Notes: a model not told the origin generated them from the letters alone. 64,000 nucleotides of DNA from Asterias amurensis (GCF_032118995.1 NC_092648.1:15280450-15344449); one strand, 5' to 3'. Shown: positions 1 to 11,266, counted from the first letter of the stretch. Translations and numbers: made by a program.

Positions 1-888
1 AGGAAAACCGAACTGCTCAAGGGAGCCATTTCTTCAAAACCGTGATGACAAGAAGTGCCTCGCATCAAAATAAATCCTTCTCCAGGGAAAGCATAGGCTG
101 CACTAATTAATCAACATTGTGTACAACCGTTACCATGCAAAATTGATTTCTGTATCCAATTGCATTGTATTTCACGTTAAAAATACAGTACCGATTTTGT
201 ACTGAATCGAAACATGGGTTAATTGTTAACCCGAACGAGTAATGGGTTGATGTCGAGCATGCGTATTGGCCTGCATCACGATAGATTAAAACAAAATCAA
301 TACGGCCAATATTTTAAAAACCGCTGGTGAAAAGATTGACCTCTTGTCAAATCCTATTCGGTGTAGCTGCAAACAATAGCTACAATGGGAAACTGACTTA
401 AACTTGAATGGTCAGCCTCTAATAATGATAATAATAATATCAATGTTGAGGGGGTTAATGTAGTGACGACTTTGTATGAGAGTCGCACCACTGTGTTGCC
501 GTCTCTCTTCGAACGACGTTTTAAATTAAATAGAAAGCATAATGGAAACTAGTCACACAAGTCAAGATAAATTGTAATAATATAAACTGGGCTCTTTGTA
601 TTGATAGGTTTGTCTTTTTATTACAATAAATAGACCATCGCGAACCTTACTGTTCATTCAACAATTTGCGTGCGTGCGTAATGTTACGAGTGTTCTCGAT
701 GCTGTCTTTCAGTGTCTTAACAACGGGGCGGGGCGGGTGGGGCACCTGCCCAATGAGATGTCTGTGGTCCACTTGCGTGCCCCTATCCCCATTTGAAATC
801 TGGGATTTGGGGATTACACATTTGCCGAGTTTAAACGTGACAATTTTGATATTTTGCAAACAATTTTTTACACTAACGTCAGGAGATC
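1..888. other. Spacer with no recognised gene
   Basis: AT-rich sequence with short simple stretches such as an ATAATAATA run near 425-440. Open frames here are short and resemble no family I know. I see no gene, RNA or clear repeat boundary before the family A element that starts at 889. Confidence 0.4.
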
Positions 889-1278
889 TTAAAGGAACAC
901 GTTGCCTTGGATCGGACGAGTTGGTCAAAACAAAAGCGTTTACAACCGTTTTTTATAAAATGCATATGGTTGGAAAGATGTTTTAAAAGTAGAATACAAT
1001 GATCCACACAAGTTTGCCTCAAAATTGCGTGGTTTTCCTTCTACTCTGCGAACTAACATGGTCGGCCATTTATGGGAGTCAAAATTTTGACCCCCATAAA
1101 TGGCCGACGTGTTAGTCGACGAGGTAAAAGGAAAACCACGCAATTTCGAGGCATGTTTGTGTGGATCATTGTATTCTACTTTTACAATATCTTTCTACCC
1201 ATATGCATTTTATAAAAAACGGTTACAAACGCTTTTCAAAGACCAACTCGACCGATCCAAGGCAACGTGTTCCTTTAA
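889..1278. mobile_element. Family A palindromic TTAA element, copy 1
   Basis: About 390 bp, bounded by TTAA at both edges. The two halves are near inverted copies: AAAGGAACACGTTGCCTTGG at the left and its complement at the right. The centre reads ATGGGAGTCAAAATTTTGAC and folds on itself. Small frames inside are mirror images of each other and are not genes. It is a non-autonomous fold-back DNA element. TTAA edges would fit a TTAA-targeting transposase such as piggyBac, but the tips do not match the usual piggyBac CCC start, so the superfamily is open. Confidence 0.75.
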
Positions 1279-1783
1279 ATGGTGGCTTTAAAAACGGCAA
1301 AGGGAAACTGGGTAAGGACGAATTACCCGGGTACACCCTATAATTGTGCCCCTATTTTAACACAGTTATACGGCGCTGCTGCCTTGGATCAGACATTTTT
1401 TATCTTGTAGTTATTCATTCTATTGTAATTTTGTAAAGGCCAATAATGACCGAAAGGTTAATTTTTTTAATTGCTTATCTACTGCATATAAATTGGTCAT
1501 TTTAATATGCGATACCTTTACGCCCGTGTGACCACCACTCACCAGTCCGCGTGATAAACCCAACTTTTAGTGGTTGTACGTTTTTTCGGGCATGGATTTA
1601 CGAGAAGGGGGGTTGAAAATTGATAAAGGCGAATGCGATATCAGTGTGAACAGAATCAATGACGATGCAGAATTCTCTAAGCCAACATTAGCGGTCAAGG
1701 CTCCATAATCGTGCTAGCCTTCGTTAGTACTCAATGCTCATAACGGAACGTGATTGGTGATTACCCGATAGTGGATCCATCTG
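1279..1783. other. Spacer between two family A copies
   Basis: No open frame of note and no recognisable repeat or RNA gene. AT-rich unique-looking sequence. Confidence 0.35.
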
Positions 1784-2174
1784 TTAAAGGAGCACGTTGC
1801 CTTGGATCGGTCGAGTTGGTCTTTGAAAAGCGTTCTATAACCGTTTCTTATAAAATCGGTATGGTTAGAAAGATATTGTAAAAGTACAATACAATGGTCT
1901 ACACAAATGTGCCCCGAAATTGCGTGGTTTTCGTTTTACCTCGTCGACAAACACGGTCGGCCATTAATGGGAGTCAAAAATTTGACTCCCATAAATGGCC
2001 GACCGTGTTAGTTCGCGACGTAAAATGAATACCGTGCAATTTTGAGTGATACTTGTGTGGATCATTATATTCTACTTATAAAACATCTCTCTAACCATAT
2101 GCATTTCATAACAAACGGTTTCAAACGCTTTTCATAGACCAACTCGTCCGATCCAAGGCAACGTGTTCCTTTAA
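1784..2174. mobile_element. Family A palindromic TTAA element, copy 2
   Basis: Second copy of the fold-back element at 889-1278, with the same AGCACGTTGCCTTGGATCGG-type start, the same central GTCAAAAATTTGACTC palindrome and TTAA at both edges. It differs from copy 1 by scattered substitutions, so it is an independent, moderately old insertion. Confidence 0.75.
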
Positions 2175-2741
2175 TGGAATTGATCCATTTCGAAACGTAA
2201 GTCTTGGAACCAAGACTACTCGTGGTAGATGAAAGTAAGACAACTACTGTTTGCTCGCGTACCCGTCTGAATTTAAAAATTACCACATTTAATATTTGAG
2301 CCAGCCAATATTCAGCATATTTGGTGCAGACAGTTGTAATAGGCTTACTTCACCCAAAATAAATGATGACGCGGGCAAAGCAAGACATTGCTAATTGTTT
2401 AACGACTAGCAAACTCAGCTGCCATGACAATAATCTTATTTCTGTTTAACGTGTCATTATGATGAGAACAAAATAAAACTAATGTCCCGTTTAGAGTTTA
2501 TCGCTCAGTTAGCGTTTATTCATTTCTGTTTGCAGCATTATCACGATAATAAGTAAACGGTTTTTCAATATTTTCTCGTGACCCAGATGGCTGATCGATC
2601 TCAAACTTCTACAGGTTTTTGTCAGTTGATGTATATGGTGGATTGCATGAATTGCTTACAATGTCAGCAACTGTTTTGTTAGCAAAAACCAGTTCTATAA
2701 TATTCTTTTAAGCTTGAATTCCGTGGAATTCTCATATTATA
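2175..2741. other. Spacer with no recognised feature
   Basis: AT-rich sequence with no supportable open frame. The ATAATCTTATTT and CATTATCACGATAATAAG stretches look like ordinary low-complexity spacer. Confidence 0.35.
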
Positions 2742-3690
2742 CCACACGCGCCTTGCAGAGTGCAAGGGCAAGGCTGGCGTATTGGCTTTCTCCGAAGGAC
2801 CATCTTATTTGGCAACTTTGTTTCCATCGCAACAATTAACTTTGTTTCTCATATGCTCGACTCCCCTGCAAGTCATGCAGTTTGAATCGCATTGCCACAC
2901 ACGCCTTTTTGCAGAAGGCCAGACTGCCAGGCTTTTTCCGAAGGACCATTCTATTTGGAAAATTTGTTTCCATGGCAACAATTAACTATATTTCTCACTT
3001 AGCTCAAGTCCCCTGCAAGCCAGTTTGACTCACATAATATTATCACACACGCCTTGTAGAAGGCTGCCAAGGGTTTTTTCCGAGGACCCATTTTTGGCAA
3101 CTTCGTTTTCATGTTAATTAAAGGCAGTGGACACTAATGGTAATTACTCAAAATAATTATTATCAAAAAAACTCACTTGGTAATGAGTAATGGGGAGAGG
3201 TTGATAATATAAAACATTGTGAGAAACGGCTCCCTCTGAAGTGACGTAGTTTTCGAGAAAGATGTCATTTTCCACGACTTTGATTTCGAGACCTCAAGTT
3301 CAGAATTTGAGGTCTCGAAATCAAGCATCTGAAAGCACACAACTTCGTGTGACAAGGGTGTTTTTTCTTTCACATAGTTATCTTGCAACTCCGACGCCCA
3401 ATCGAGCTCAAATTTTCACAGTTTTGTTATTTTGTGCAAATGTTGAGATAAACCAAGTGAGAAGACTTGTCTTTGACAATTGCCAATAGTGTCCATTGTC
3501 TTTAACAGTTAACTTTTCTTCTCTCTCATTTCGCTTGAATCCAGTGCAGGTCATGCAGTTTGCAACACATTCCGGTCAGAAAGCAAGGCTGCCTGCCATA
3601 TTATGATAAGAAGGACCCGAAGGACCAGGTCATTACAGCAACCTCGTTTCTATCGCCGAAAAATCAATTTTGTTCTTTCTCCTTTTACGC
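2742..3690. repeat. Tandem array of about 150-bp units, interrupted by a family B element
   Basis: Units begin near 2742 (CCACACGCGCC), 2895 (CCACACACGCC) and 3042 (TCACACACGCC). A further diverged unit lies at about 3566-3690 beyond an inserted element. Each unit carries a GCAGAAGGC-like segment, then CCGAAGGACCAT, a GTTTCCAT..CAACAATTAACT segment and CCCCTGCAAG..ATGCAGTTTG. The third unit is split by the family B insertion at 3118-3505. No coding potential is apparent. Confidence 0.7.
3118..3505. mobile_element. Family B TTAA element, copy 1
   Basis: About 388 bp. It opens with TTAAAGGCAGTGGACACTAA and closes with AATAGTGTCCATTGTCTTTAA. Inside is a palindromic GGTCTCGAAATC / GATTTCGAGACC pair that forms the central hairpin. 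No protein is encoded. It lies inside the third unit of the 150-bp tandem array at a TTAA-containing site, so the neighbouring units act as unfilled-site controls. Confidence 0.8.
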
Positions 3691-3913
3691 GAATCTCGCC
3701 AACTATTCGTGAAATTATTTTGACAATGGGTCGATAAACAATTTCCTCGGTCGCCATTGATTTGAAATCACCGAACCTGGACTGTACTGACTCTTCTGTA
3801 TAAATAAAAGGCGCCAGCTTCATAAGCTGTTGAAACGGCTGACCAATACATGGACCACATGATCGAGAGGTTTTGATACCGCTGAGAGTATGGGGACATA
3901 CATAAGTAAAAAC

Positions 3914-6900
3914 ATGGATAACCTCAGACGTTTGAGTGTCCACTTACTTCAAATACTTCTTTGTCTTTCAGCATGCTACGGAGTTACTGATCTTTACCAT
4001 CGAGAGACGTCGTACCAGCCGGTAGGGCACCGTGCCCTACTCGGCAAATCCTTCATGAATATCTCGGGTATCTCCGCAATAAGGTATATTTTAGGTTTTT
4101 AGGTATTGATTTTGTTGTACTGATTATGTTTAAAAATATAATTGTTTGTATATTTATAAAATGATTATAGGGTAGATGGCCTTTTCATCTAAACCGGACC
4201 TTCTTCAGAGGCATAAGCAAGACCAAACAAATACATATCCATTTATAGATAAAGAACAGATGGGGAGTGGAAAAAAGTTATTTATTGTATTGTATTAAAG
4301 AGGATAACCATTTCGTTATGATGTGATTGTGAGTCCATTACTTCCAAATTCCTCGGATTGTTTTTAACCATTGGCTAATAAACCATTTTATTCTATTCTC
4401 TTTGAAGGTGTTCGGCTCGGTGTCTTGGGCATCAGCGATGTTCCTCTTTCAACTATGACAGCATCAATGGAGTATGCCAGATGAACAACGCCACAAAGCA
4501 AGTCGGGGACGATTTGCAAGAAATGCAAACGTTCACCTACTACGAGTCAACTGCAACACATCAGGTATTCAAGTTATTAATAAAAATAACCTATAACATA
4601 ACAAAATTACTTGGTGACGAGCAGCGGGGTTTGGTAGTATACATTGTGGAAAACGGCTCTCCCGGAAGTAACGCAGTTTTTGAGAAAGAGGTATGTTCTC
4701 ACTTAAAACAATAAAATACTTCAGCTGCAGCCTTTTAAGTTGTATCATGCATCTGAAAGTACACAACTCAGGCAACAATGGTTTTTTCTTCATTATTCTC
4801 TTGCAACTTCGATGACCAAATTGAGAAAACAAAATCACTTTGTTATTGTATGCATGTTGGAGTGCACCGGGTGAGAATACTGAACTATTACCAAACGTGT
4901 TGTCCAGTGCTTTTAAAGGGTGTGTGTTCGTTTGGTCATGACTCTGAAAATTAACGACAATGAAAACTGACGTAGTAAGAAGTGGGGCAGCTTTGGATAA
5001 AATAGTTCTACTGCATTTTGAAGAAAACATTTCTCTTCAAAGTACTGCAGTTTTGAAAAAAATAAAATATACTTTGTTATCCCCCACAAATAACCGTTAC
5101 CGCGGTAACGCTTCTGTGATTGTGTATTCCCATTAAAGATATTTTTAGCGATATCTAAAAAAAAAAACCGCAACCACCCTTGTGAAATTCAAGTTTTCAT
5201 ATTATGTTAGTTTGACTGGGTACATCTATATGATTAAAACAATTGAACCGTTACCCCAAAAAAGTATAGGTATTATTTGCCTATGAAAAATAAAAAGACA
5301 AAAAGTGTGGATTTGTGCAGCGTTCGGACGTACGACAGGAAACATAAACCTTAGTCAACTTCAACTGGACAGTTTATTGTAGAATTGTCACCAATCCATA
5401 AACTATTTGAATTTTGAATACACAATTAGAACAACCTCCTGGTAAATCTTGTGTTATTGCTTGCTTCACAGTACAGTGCTGTTTCCGACTGTGTGAATTC
5501 TACCAAGTTGTGTTTGTGCAACACTGGCGGTACGTCAAATTAATTGCTGATGTCAAGTTTTACAGAAATAAATCCGTTGTAACTTATTATTGGACAATAG
5601 TTGATTTCCTTGTTTCCCCTCACTAGAATTTGTTATTATTGTTGTTTTCAATCATTTCAAATCATTTTCCTACACAGTGTTTACGACAGTAGTTAAATAA
5701 TAATCGTCAAAATTCAGTAGTCTGTTTTATTGTCACTTGTTTAATATTTAAAGGTTTTGAAATAATATTCGACTGTTCAGGCTTTGCACTCAATTGAGCT
5801 GTTTTGTTATTACAGTAAAAGTTCACTTTGGTTTGCGAGTCTCAAAAATATTAAAACTACATTTCTGTCCTCTTCCAGTGAAACTGGGTGTTGAACATGC
5901 GTCGATCATCCCCAATGCAAATCTGAACGCTTCAAGTAGCTTGGATGGCAATCCAAACAGAGGCAACAAGAGCACGCCCTCTCGCGGTCGGCTTAACACG
6001 ATATCCAACAAACCTGGTTTCATAGGGGCGTGGTATCCCATTGTGGCAGATACCAACCAGTGGATACAGGTGGATTTGGTCAACACGACCTACGTGACTG
6101 GGGTGCTCACCCAGGGGCGATCGGATGATGCGCAATGGGTGACAAAGTACAAAGTGCAGTATCAAGCACCCTTCAACGAACCCCTATTGGAGGTGAAGGA
6201 CCAATATGGGGAAACAATGGTATGTTAGATTATTAGTTCATTTTAATGAAGTTTAATTAATTTTGACGAGATTGATAAAAACACACCACCTTTCAATGTG
6301 TTTGAGCCTCTATGCTGCTTTAATTAGAAAGTTTGTTACAATAAGCCATAATATAGTATCTCTTATTAAAATAAACCAAAGAACTCCACCCTTAAATGTC
6401 ACTTAAAGGAACACGTTGCCTTGGATCGGACGAGTTGGTCTATTAAAAGCGTTTGAAACCGTTTGTTATAAAATGTATATGGTTAGAAAGATATTTTAAA
6501 AGTAGAATATAATGATCCACACAAGTATCACTCGAAATTGCACTGTTTTCCTTTTACGTCGCGAACTATCACGGTCGGCCATTTATGGGAGTCAAAATTT
6601 TGACTCCCATAAATGGCCGACCGTGTTAGTCGACAGGGTAAAAAGAAAACCACGCAGTTTCGAGGCATGTGTAGATCATTGTATTCTACTTTTACAACAT
6701 CTTTCTACTCATATACATTTTACAACAAACGGTTACAGAACGCTTTTCAAAGACGAACTCGACCGATCCAAGGCAATACAACTTGGTGATTTTTGTTATT
6801 TTTCTGTCACTATTCTCACGACATCATTTTGAATATGCCCTATTATAGTGTATGTAGTTTCCTATTTATTTATAAACATTCCTGTCTTTTGTCATTTCAG

Positions 6901-7155
6901 CACCTCTTATAGTTCAACGCCTGTACTAATGTCATTTGTATTGATTTCTTTTATCTTTGTAAAATTTGACTTGTTTGTAATAATTATAATTTTCCCTTTC
7001 ACTCCCCACTCAAGATGTTCGTTGGCAACGTTGACAGAAACGGCATTGTGGAGAGGCGATTCTTTAAACCCATCTTGGCCGTCAAGGTTCGCATTGTTCC
7101 CCTGGAATGGAAAGGATACATAGCTCTGCGATTCGAACTTCTTGGCTGCAAATAA
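3914..7155 (+). CDS. Secreted PAN/apple-like plus discoidin (F5/8C) domain protein, 5 exons
   Basis: Exons: 3914-4083, 4408-4564, 5472-5529, 5879-6219, 7015-7155; all introns are GT-AG and phases agree (867 nt, 288 residues). Residues 1-23 form a signal peptide with a leucine-rich core. Residues 57-109 hold a PAN/apple-like pattern (RCSARCLGHQRC, SFNY, GVC). A small cysteine-rich exon (residues 110-128) leads into a discoidin domain, about 129-288, with SSSLDGN, GAWYP, WIQVDL and the closing RFELLGCK. Such domains bind sugars, phospholipids or matrix outside the cell, so I infer a secreted lectin- or adhesion-like role. An upstream in-frame ATG at 3890 would add 8 residues; I prefer 3914 because it places the hydrophobic core correctly. 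I know no named orthologue. The 58-nt third exon rests on phase and cysteine content and is the least certain. Confidence 0.82.
4590..4916. mobile_element. Family B TTAA element, diverged copy inside intron 2
   Basis: Matches the body of family B (ACTTGGTGACGAGCAG, AAACGGCTCTCCCGGAAGT, and an end CCAAACGTGTTGTCCAGTGC then TTAA). The left tip is degraded. It makes the preceding exon appear to read on past its donor at 4565, which is an artefact of the repeat. Confidence 0.6.
4917..5160. repeat. Family D interspersed repeat, copy 1
   Basis: A stretch with GTTTGGTCATGACTCTGAAAA, a GCAGCTTTGGAT segment and the palindrome CGTTACCGCGGTAACG near 5095-5110, ending in GCTTCTGTGATTGTGTA. The same ordered pieces recur at 32826-33020 and in reverse at about 52505-52745. 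Function and family are unknown. Confidence 0.55.
6403..6776. mobile_element. Family A palindromic TTAA element, copy 3, in intron 4 of the discoidin gene
   Basis: Third family A copy. Its centre, 6570-6625, is a perfect 56-bp palindrome (each arm CACGGTCGGCCATTTATGGG followed by AGTCAAAA). The right tip stops at GATCCAAGGCAA and lacks the usual CGTGTTCCTTTAA, so this copy is truncated by a few bases at its right end. Confidence 0.75.
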
Positions 7156-8312
7156 AAATGTGAACAATGCAAAGACCAGTAGGATTTGAAACTCTGCATA
7201 TTGAAAATACGATATAATATAGGTTTTCTCGGTCAGATTCAGAAAATGAGCAGCCAATTTCATTCATGCGTTCGAATTAAAGCTGTTTTGCCTCTTCAGT
7301 TGTTACTGCGTTTCAAATTCAGAATTCGGCCATTCAATTTCGTTTAGAGTCGAGTCAAATTCCTTTAGCACTCTGTTCAATATAGCGTATCGTCATTCTT
7401 TTTTGTGACACACACGCCTCAAGAAGCGTTTGTGAATATGAATGCTGCTTTTATTAATTGTGAAAAATCGAATGACACAACATGACATTTTGACTAATCA
7501 TAAAACAAAATCGAATTACCCTTATAGTAGCATTCGGTTTCGCGCGAAATAGAATAGCTTGGTGGTTTAATTGGCTGCTCATTTGCCAAAATTGACCAAG
7601 AAAAAAATAATAAAATTCTCATTGAACGATGAATTCCAAACGTGAATTATTATCTTTATTAAATAGTTGACATCTCAGACAGAAATATTTCAAGGGATGT
7701 TTTGAACTATCATCATCATTTGAATGTGTAAGTTTTATGTAAATCTGTGATCTTCACGGTTGTTTCTATTACCAATTCTGTAATGTTCCTTTAATGTAGG
7801 CATGTAGTGTAAAAAGGTAGATTTCTTCGTTGTTAGGGAAATGCACTTGCTTGCTGCAGAAGAATCGACCGTCGTGGCATAATATAGCAACAGACGGACT
7901 AACAGTTAATACCTAATCATTTAAATCATTATTTTTCTAACCGTAGCATCGTAATGTTGTCAGGAAATGAACCACATAATTTTTAGGAAATTTGTATTAA
8001 AAACGAAACACGCTAAGTTGGTTGTAATTATAGTCTATGAGGGCAGGAAGGGAAATACATTTTAATTGATAGGGGCCTACATGGCCACCAGGGTAATTTG
8101 AAACAGCAAAAATCAGCGAGTGTGGGAAATAGCCTAGTGTGTGTAAACGTAAATTGCATGATTATCTGCACTTTATAATTTAAAACTATTTGTTATGTGA
8201 TTCTAGCCTAATTCATAGTATTTTTGACGTCTGAACTGGTAAAAAGCCTGTTTCGAAAATCGGCGGACTGGAATTATTTTTCAGTATTTTTTGAAGAGGT
8301 GTGTGGTATCAA
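7156..8312. other. Spacer after the discoidin gene, including its 3' UTR
   Basis: An AATAAA overlaps the stop codon at 7151-7156, and another lies near 7608, either of which could serve polyadenylation. The rest is AT-rich and has no supportable gene or repeat. Confidence 0.4.
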
Positions 8313-8321
8313 GGTGAAATC

Positions 8322-9041
8322 TAGCCTTGCTCAAGGCAGTCGCATTATTCGCTCCGAAAAGACGCAGCTGTAAACCCACCCGCCGTATACCCTGTGCATG
8401 GTGTGTGCGATCACACCGAATGACCAACCCGTATACACACTGTCACATCGCACGAATACTGTTCACACAAGTCATCGCACTCCTACACCACTAACCGCAT
8501 GCGGAGGCCGTCAGGCCGACAGCCTTGTCGGATCTGTATCTTCCCGTTTTAATGTGTTGTATTGAAAAAATTCCAATAGTGGACGAAATTGGGGGGGCTC
8601 GAGGATATGCTAGTATGCAGCTCATGAATATGTATATCGTTCGTCAGACCTATCAGACAACACAGGATGCGAGGCAAATGAATTATTCATTTTGACGTCC
8701 AATCACGCACTTCCCTTATCACGACCTTTGGACCCTATCATGCGTCCGTGGTGGTGGTGTGTGAGGTAAACATGTCTCGTCTTTCGCGGGCATTATGGTA
8801 ATGAGCTGACCGTGGGAACTCTTCGCTTATTATAGTAATGAGGTCAGTGGCTTCAACACAGATCCTACAAGGCTGTCGGCCTGACGGCCTCCGCATGCGG
8901 ATAGTGTACGGGGGCATCGTGTCGTGCGATGTTACGCACAGTGAATACGGGTGGGTTTTACGCACAGTGAATACGGGTGGGTTTTTATACAGCGGCGGTC
9001 TTTTTTCGGAGTGAATAATTCGACTGCCTTGAGCAAGGCTA
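8322..9041. mobile_element. Mutator-like non-autonomous element with 9-bp target duplication
   Basis: Long inverted repeats: the left arm starts TAGCCTTGCTCAAGGCAGTC and the right arm ends with its complement. Similarity extends inward for roughly 180-210 bp to a CCGCATGCGGAGGCCGTCAG block (8497 on the left, about 8880 on the right). GGTGAAATC is directly repeated immediately outside (8313-8321 and 9042-9050). Long inverted ends plus a 9-bp duplication are typical of the Mutator superfamily. The right arm also holds a direct duplication of GCACAGTGAATACGGGTGGG. No transposase frame is present. Confidence 0.82.
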
Positions 9042-9101
9042 GGTGAAATCCTCCCTTCATGTTGTTATAAGCCCGTTAATTGCCATACTTGTCAAGGCGT
9101 A

Positions 9102-10852
9102 TTAAAGGCAGTGGACACTATTGGTAATTGTCAAAGACTAGCCTTCACTTTTGGCGTGTCTCAACATATGTATAAAATTACTAACCTGTGAAAATTTGAG
9201 CTCAATCGGTTGCGAGATAATAATGAAAGAAATCAGGGGCGTCAATCCGTCTTGAAGTGTGGGAGGGGGGACATAACATTTACGGCGTGGGGTCCGGGGC
9301 CCGCTTTAGGGCCCCGGATATTTTTTTTTTTTTGCCCGTAGATGCTCTCTGGTGCAATCTAGTGAATCCGAGTGGTGATGTTCCCCTCTGAGATTTTTGA
9401 ATTTAATGCCTATTTTTAAGCTATGATGCACCTATTCTTGATATCATGGTTATTGTACCTAAAAAGCAACTCAATTATAGCTTCGTTATATCCATATTGT
9501 TTCTGCATTCTAATGCTCAGACGGCGTTTCATCCCTATCATCACCAGACCTATTAGACACAAGTTTTATGGGGCAAATCTCTCAGAATGGAACAGAACAT
9601 CTGTAAAATGTGAGCAGCAGTAGAACCTTTTGGGTTGACAACATCTCTAAGTGCGGACCAAGTTTTTTTTGTGGGAAATCTGTCGAAGAGTGAGCTCAGG
9701 GGTGCGAAACCTTTACGGCATGGGTCCGGGCCCGCTTAAGGCCCGGGAAAATTTTGTATTCTAGATGCTCTGTGGTGCAATCTTAGGCCAATAAGAGGCA
9801 TACAGAACGGAACAGAACATCTGTAGAATGTGAGCAGCAGTAAAACCTTTTGGGGTGACAACATCTCCAAGTGCGGATCTATGAACCAAGTTTTAGGGGA
9901 AAATACTGTCAAATAGTGAGCATGTGAGTGTGAAACCTTTACGGCATGGGTCCGGGCCCGCTCAAGGGCCCGGGAAAATTTTGTATTTTTAGATGCTCTG
10001 TAGTGCAATCTTTAGGCCATTTAGCGGCCAAATGGCAAACGAAATAGAACAATGAGCTGTGTGAATATTTGTGTTCCAGTGCTCCAGAATTCCTCAGTGC
10101 AAAACACGATTTTCATAATAAAGGTGGTCTAACGACACGGTGAACATTGATACTGTGTCCCCCACCCTTCGAAAATGGGATGGGATGGGGTGGGGTAGGG
10201 GTGGGGTACACGTCCCTTCCACTCTTTCAAGGGGGAGGTGCAAATCTGTCAACGATGGAGCATGCGTGTGAGAAGCCTTTACGGCTCGGGGTGTGGGCCC
10301 GATTAAGGGCTCGGGGTGCGGGCCCGATTTAGGGCCCGGGAGAAAGTTTGCATTTTAGATGCTCTGTGATGCAATCTAGGGCCAATTTTGAGAAGGGATA
10401 TTGTGTCATCCTTTGCCCACAGGATTAATGCCCATATAGGGACACAGGGTTTCGTCTTACACAGTGCAAAACTTGGGCTTCATGATAAAGGTGGTCAAAA
10501 AGGTGGGGGACATTTTATATTGTGTCCCCCACCCTCCAAAAGGTGGGGGGGGGACATGTTCCCCCCGACCCCCCCCCCCCTGATTGACGCCCATGAAAGA
10601 AATTACATCGTTGTCACACGAAGTTGTGTGCGTTTAGATGGTTGATTTCGAGACCTCAAGTTCTAAATGTAAGGTCTCGAAATCAAATTCGTGGAAAATT
10701 ACTTCTTTCTCGAAGACTATGGCACTTCAGAGGGAGTCGTTTCTCGCAATGTTTTACACCATCAACCTCTCCCCATACTCGTCACCAAGAAAGGTTTTAT
10801 AATATGCTAATAACTATTTTGAGTAACTACCAATAGTGTCCACTGCCTTTAA
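9102..10852. mobile_element. Family B TTAA element split by a hAT-like insertion
   Basis: The left part (9102-9233) carries the family B tip TTAAAGGCAGTGGACACTAT and then the reverse-orientation body. The right part (10596-10852) resumes exactly where the left stops and ends in GTGTCCACTGCCTTTAA. Removing 9234-10595 plus one copy of the 8-bp duplication restores a continuous family B copy, so the insertion is younger than its host element. Confidence 0.82.
9234..10595. mobile_element. hAT-like non-autonomous element with 8-bp target duplication AAAGAAAT
   Basis: The left end CAGGGGCGTCAATC and the complement of the right end, CATGGGCGTCAATC, form 14-bp inverted tips with one mismatch. AAAGAAAT flanks both sides (9226-9233 and 10596-10603). 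CAGGGG tips and an 8-bp duplication are the hAT signature. Inside are about four diverged repeats of a segment with CCGGGCCCGCTTAAGGGCCC followed by TAGATGCTCTGTGGTGCAAT, near 9280, 9716, 9945 and 10278, plus G-rich and C-rich runs. No transposase is encoded. Confidence 0.82.
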
Positions 10853-11266
10853 AAACCAGATATGTTTTTATTGTCAAGAGAAGTATTGGTTTAAAAGCAG
10901 TTATTTTTGTTTCCAAAGGCAGTTATAAAGGTGACCCGATAGGAAAGCTTTGTTCTTGGGATTTTCAAAAAAAGTCGACATGATAGCGCAGTCTATTTAA
11001 CTGTAGAGAAGTTATTTTTTTATTCTAGAGAGACAATTTTTAAACGTACTATGTGTTGATAACTAATTAAACTGCCTTTGTGGGCCTGTTGCCGATTGGC
11101 AAAAAAACAAAAACATTCAGTTCTTTAGTTGTGTTTTTCCCACTTCACTTTTCACTGACTCGCTCCAATTGATCCACTTATCTCTTACTCCTTCTGAACT
11201 ATTGGTGGCGCTATTTTCGGCATTCACATTTCGCAGGATTATTTTCAGTCTGCTCTGCTGGAAATA
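10853..11266 (+). promoter_or_regulatory. Spacer holding the likely POMT2 promoter and 5' UTR
   Basis: No gene or repeat is visible here. An in-frame TGA at 11195-11197 precedes the POMT2 start codon with no ATG between, so this stretch should contain the transcription start and 5' UTR. No clear TATA box is seen. Confidence 0.35.

Noticed and set aside
889-2174. Open frames containing FEACLCGSLYST-like strings
   Set aside because: Near-identical strings appear on both strands of every family A copy because the element is a palindrome.
4565-4714. Extension of exon 2 of the discoidin gene past 4564
   Set aside because: The extra frame is family B repeat sequence and a good GT donor lies at 4565.
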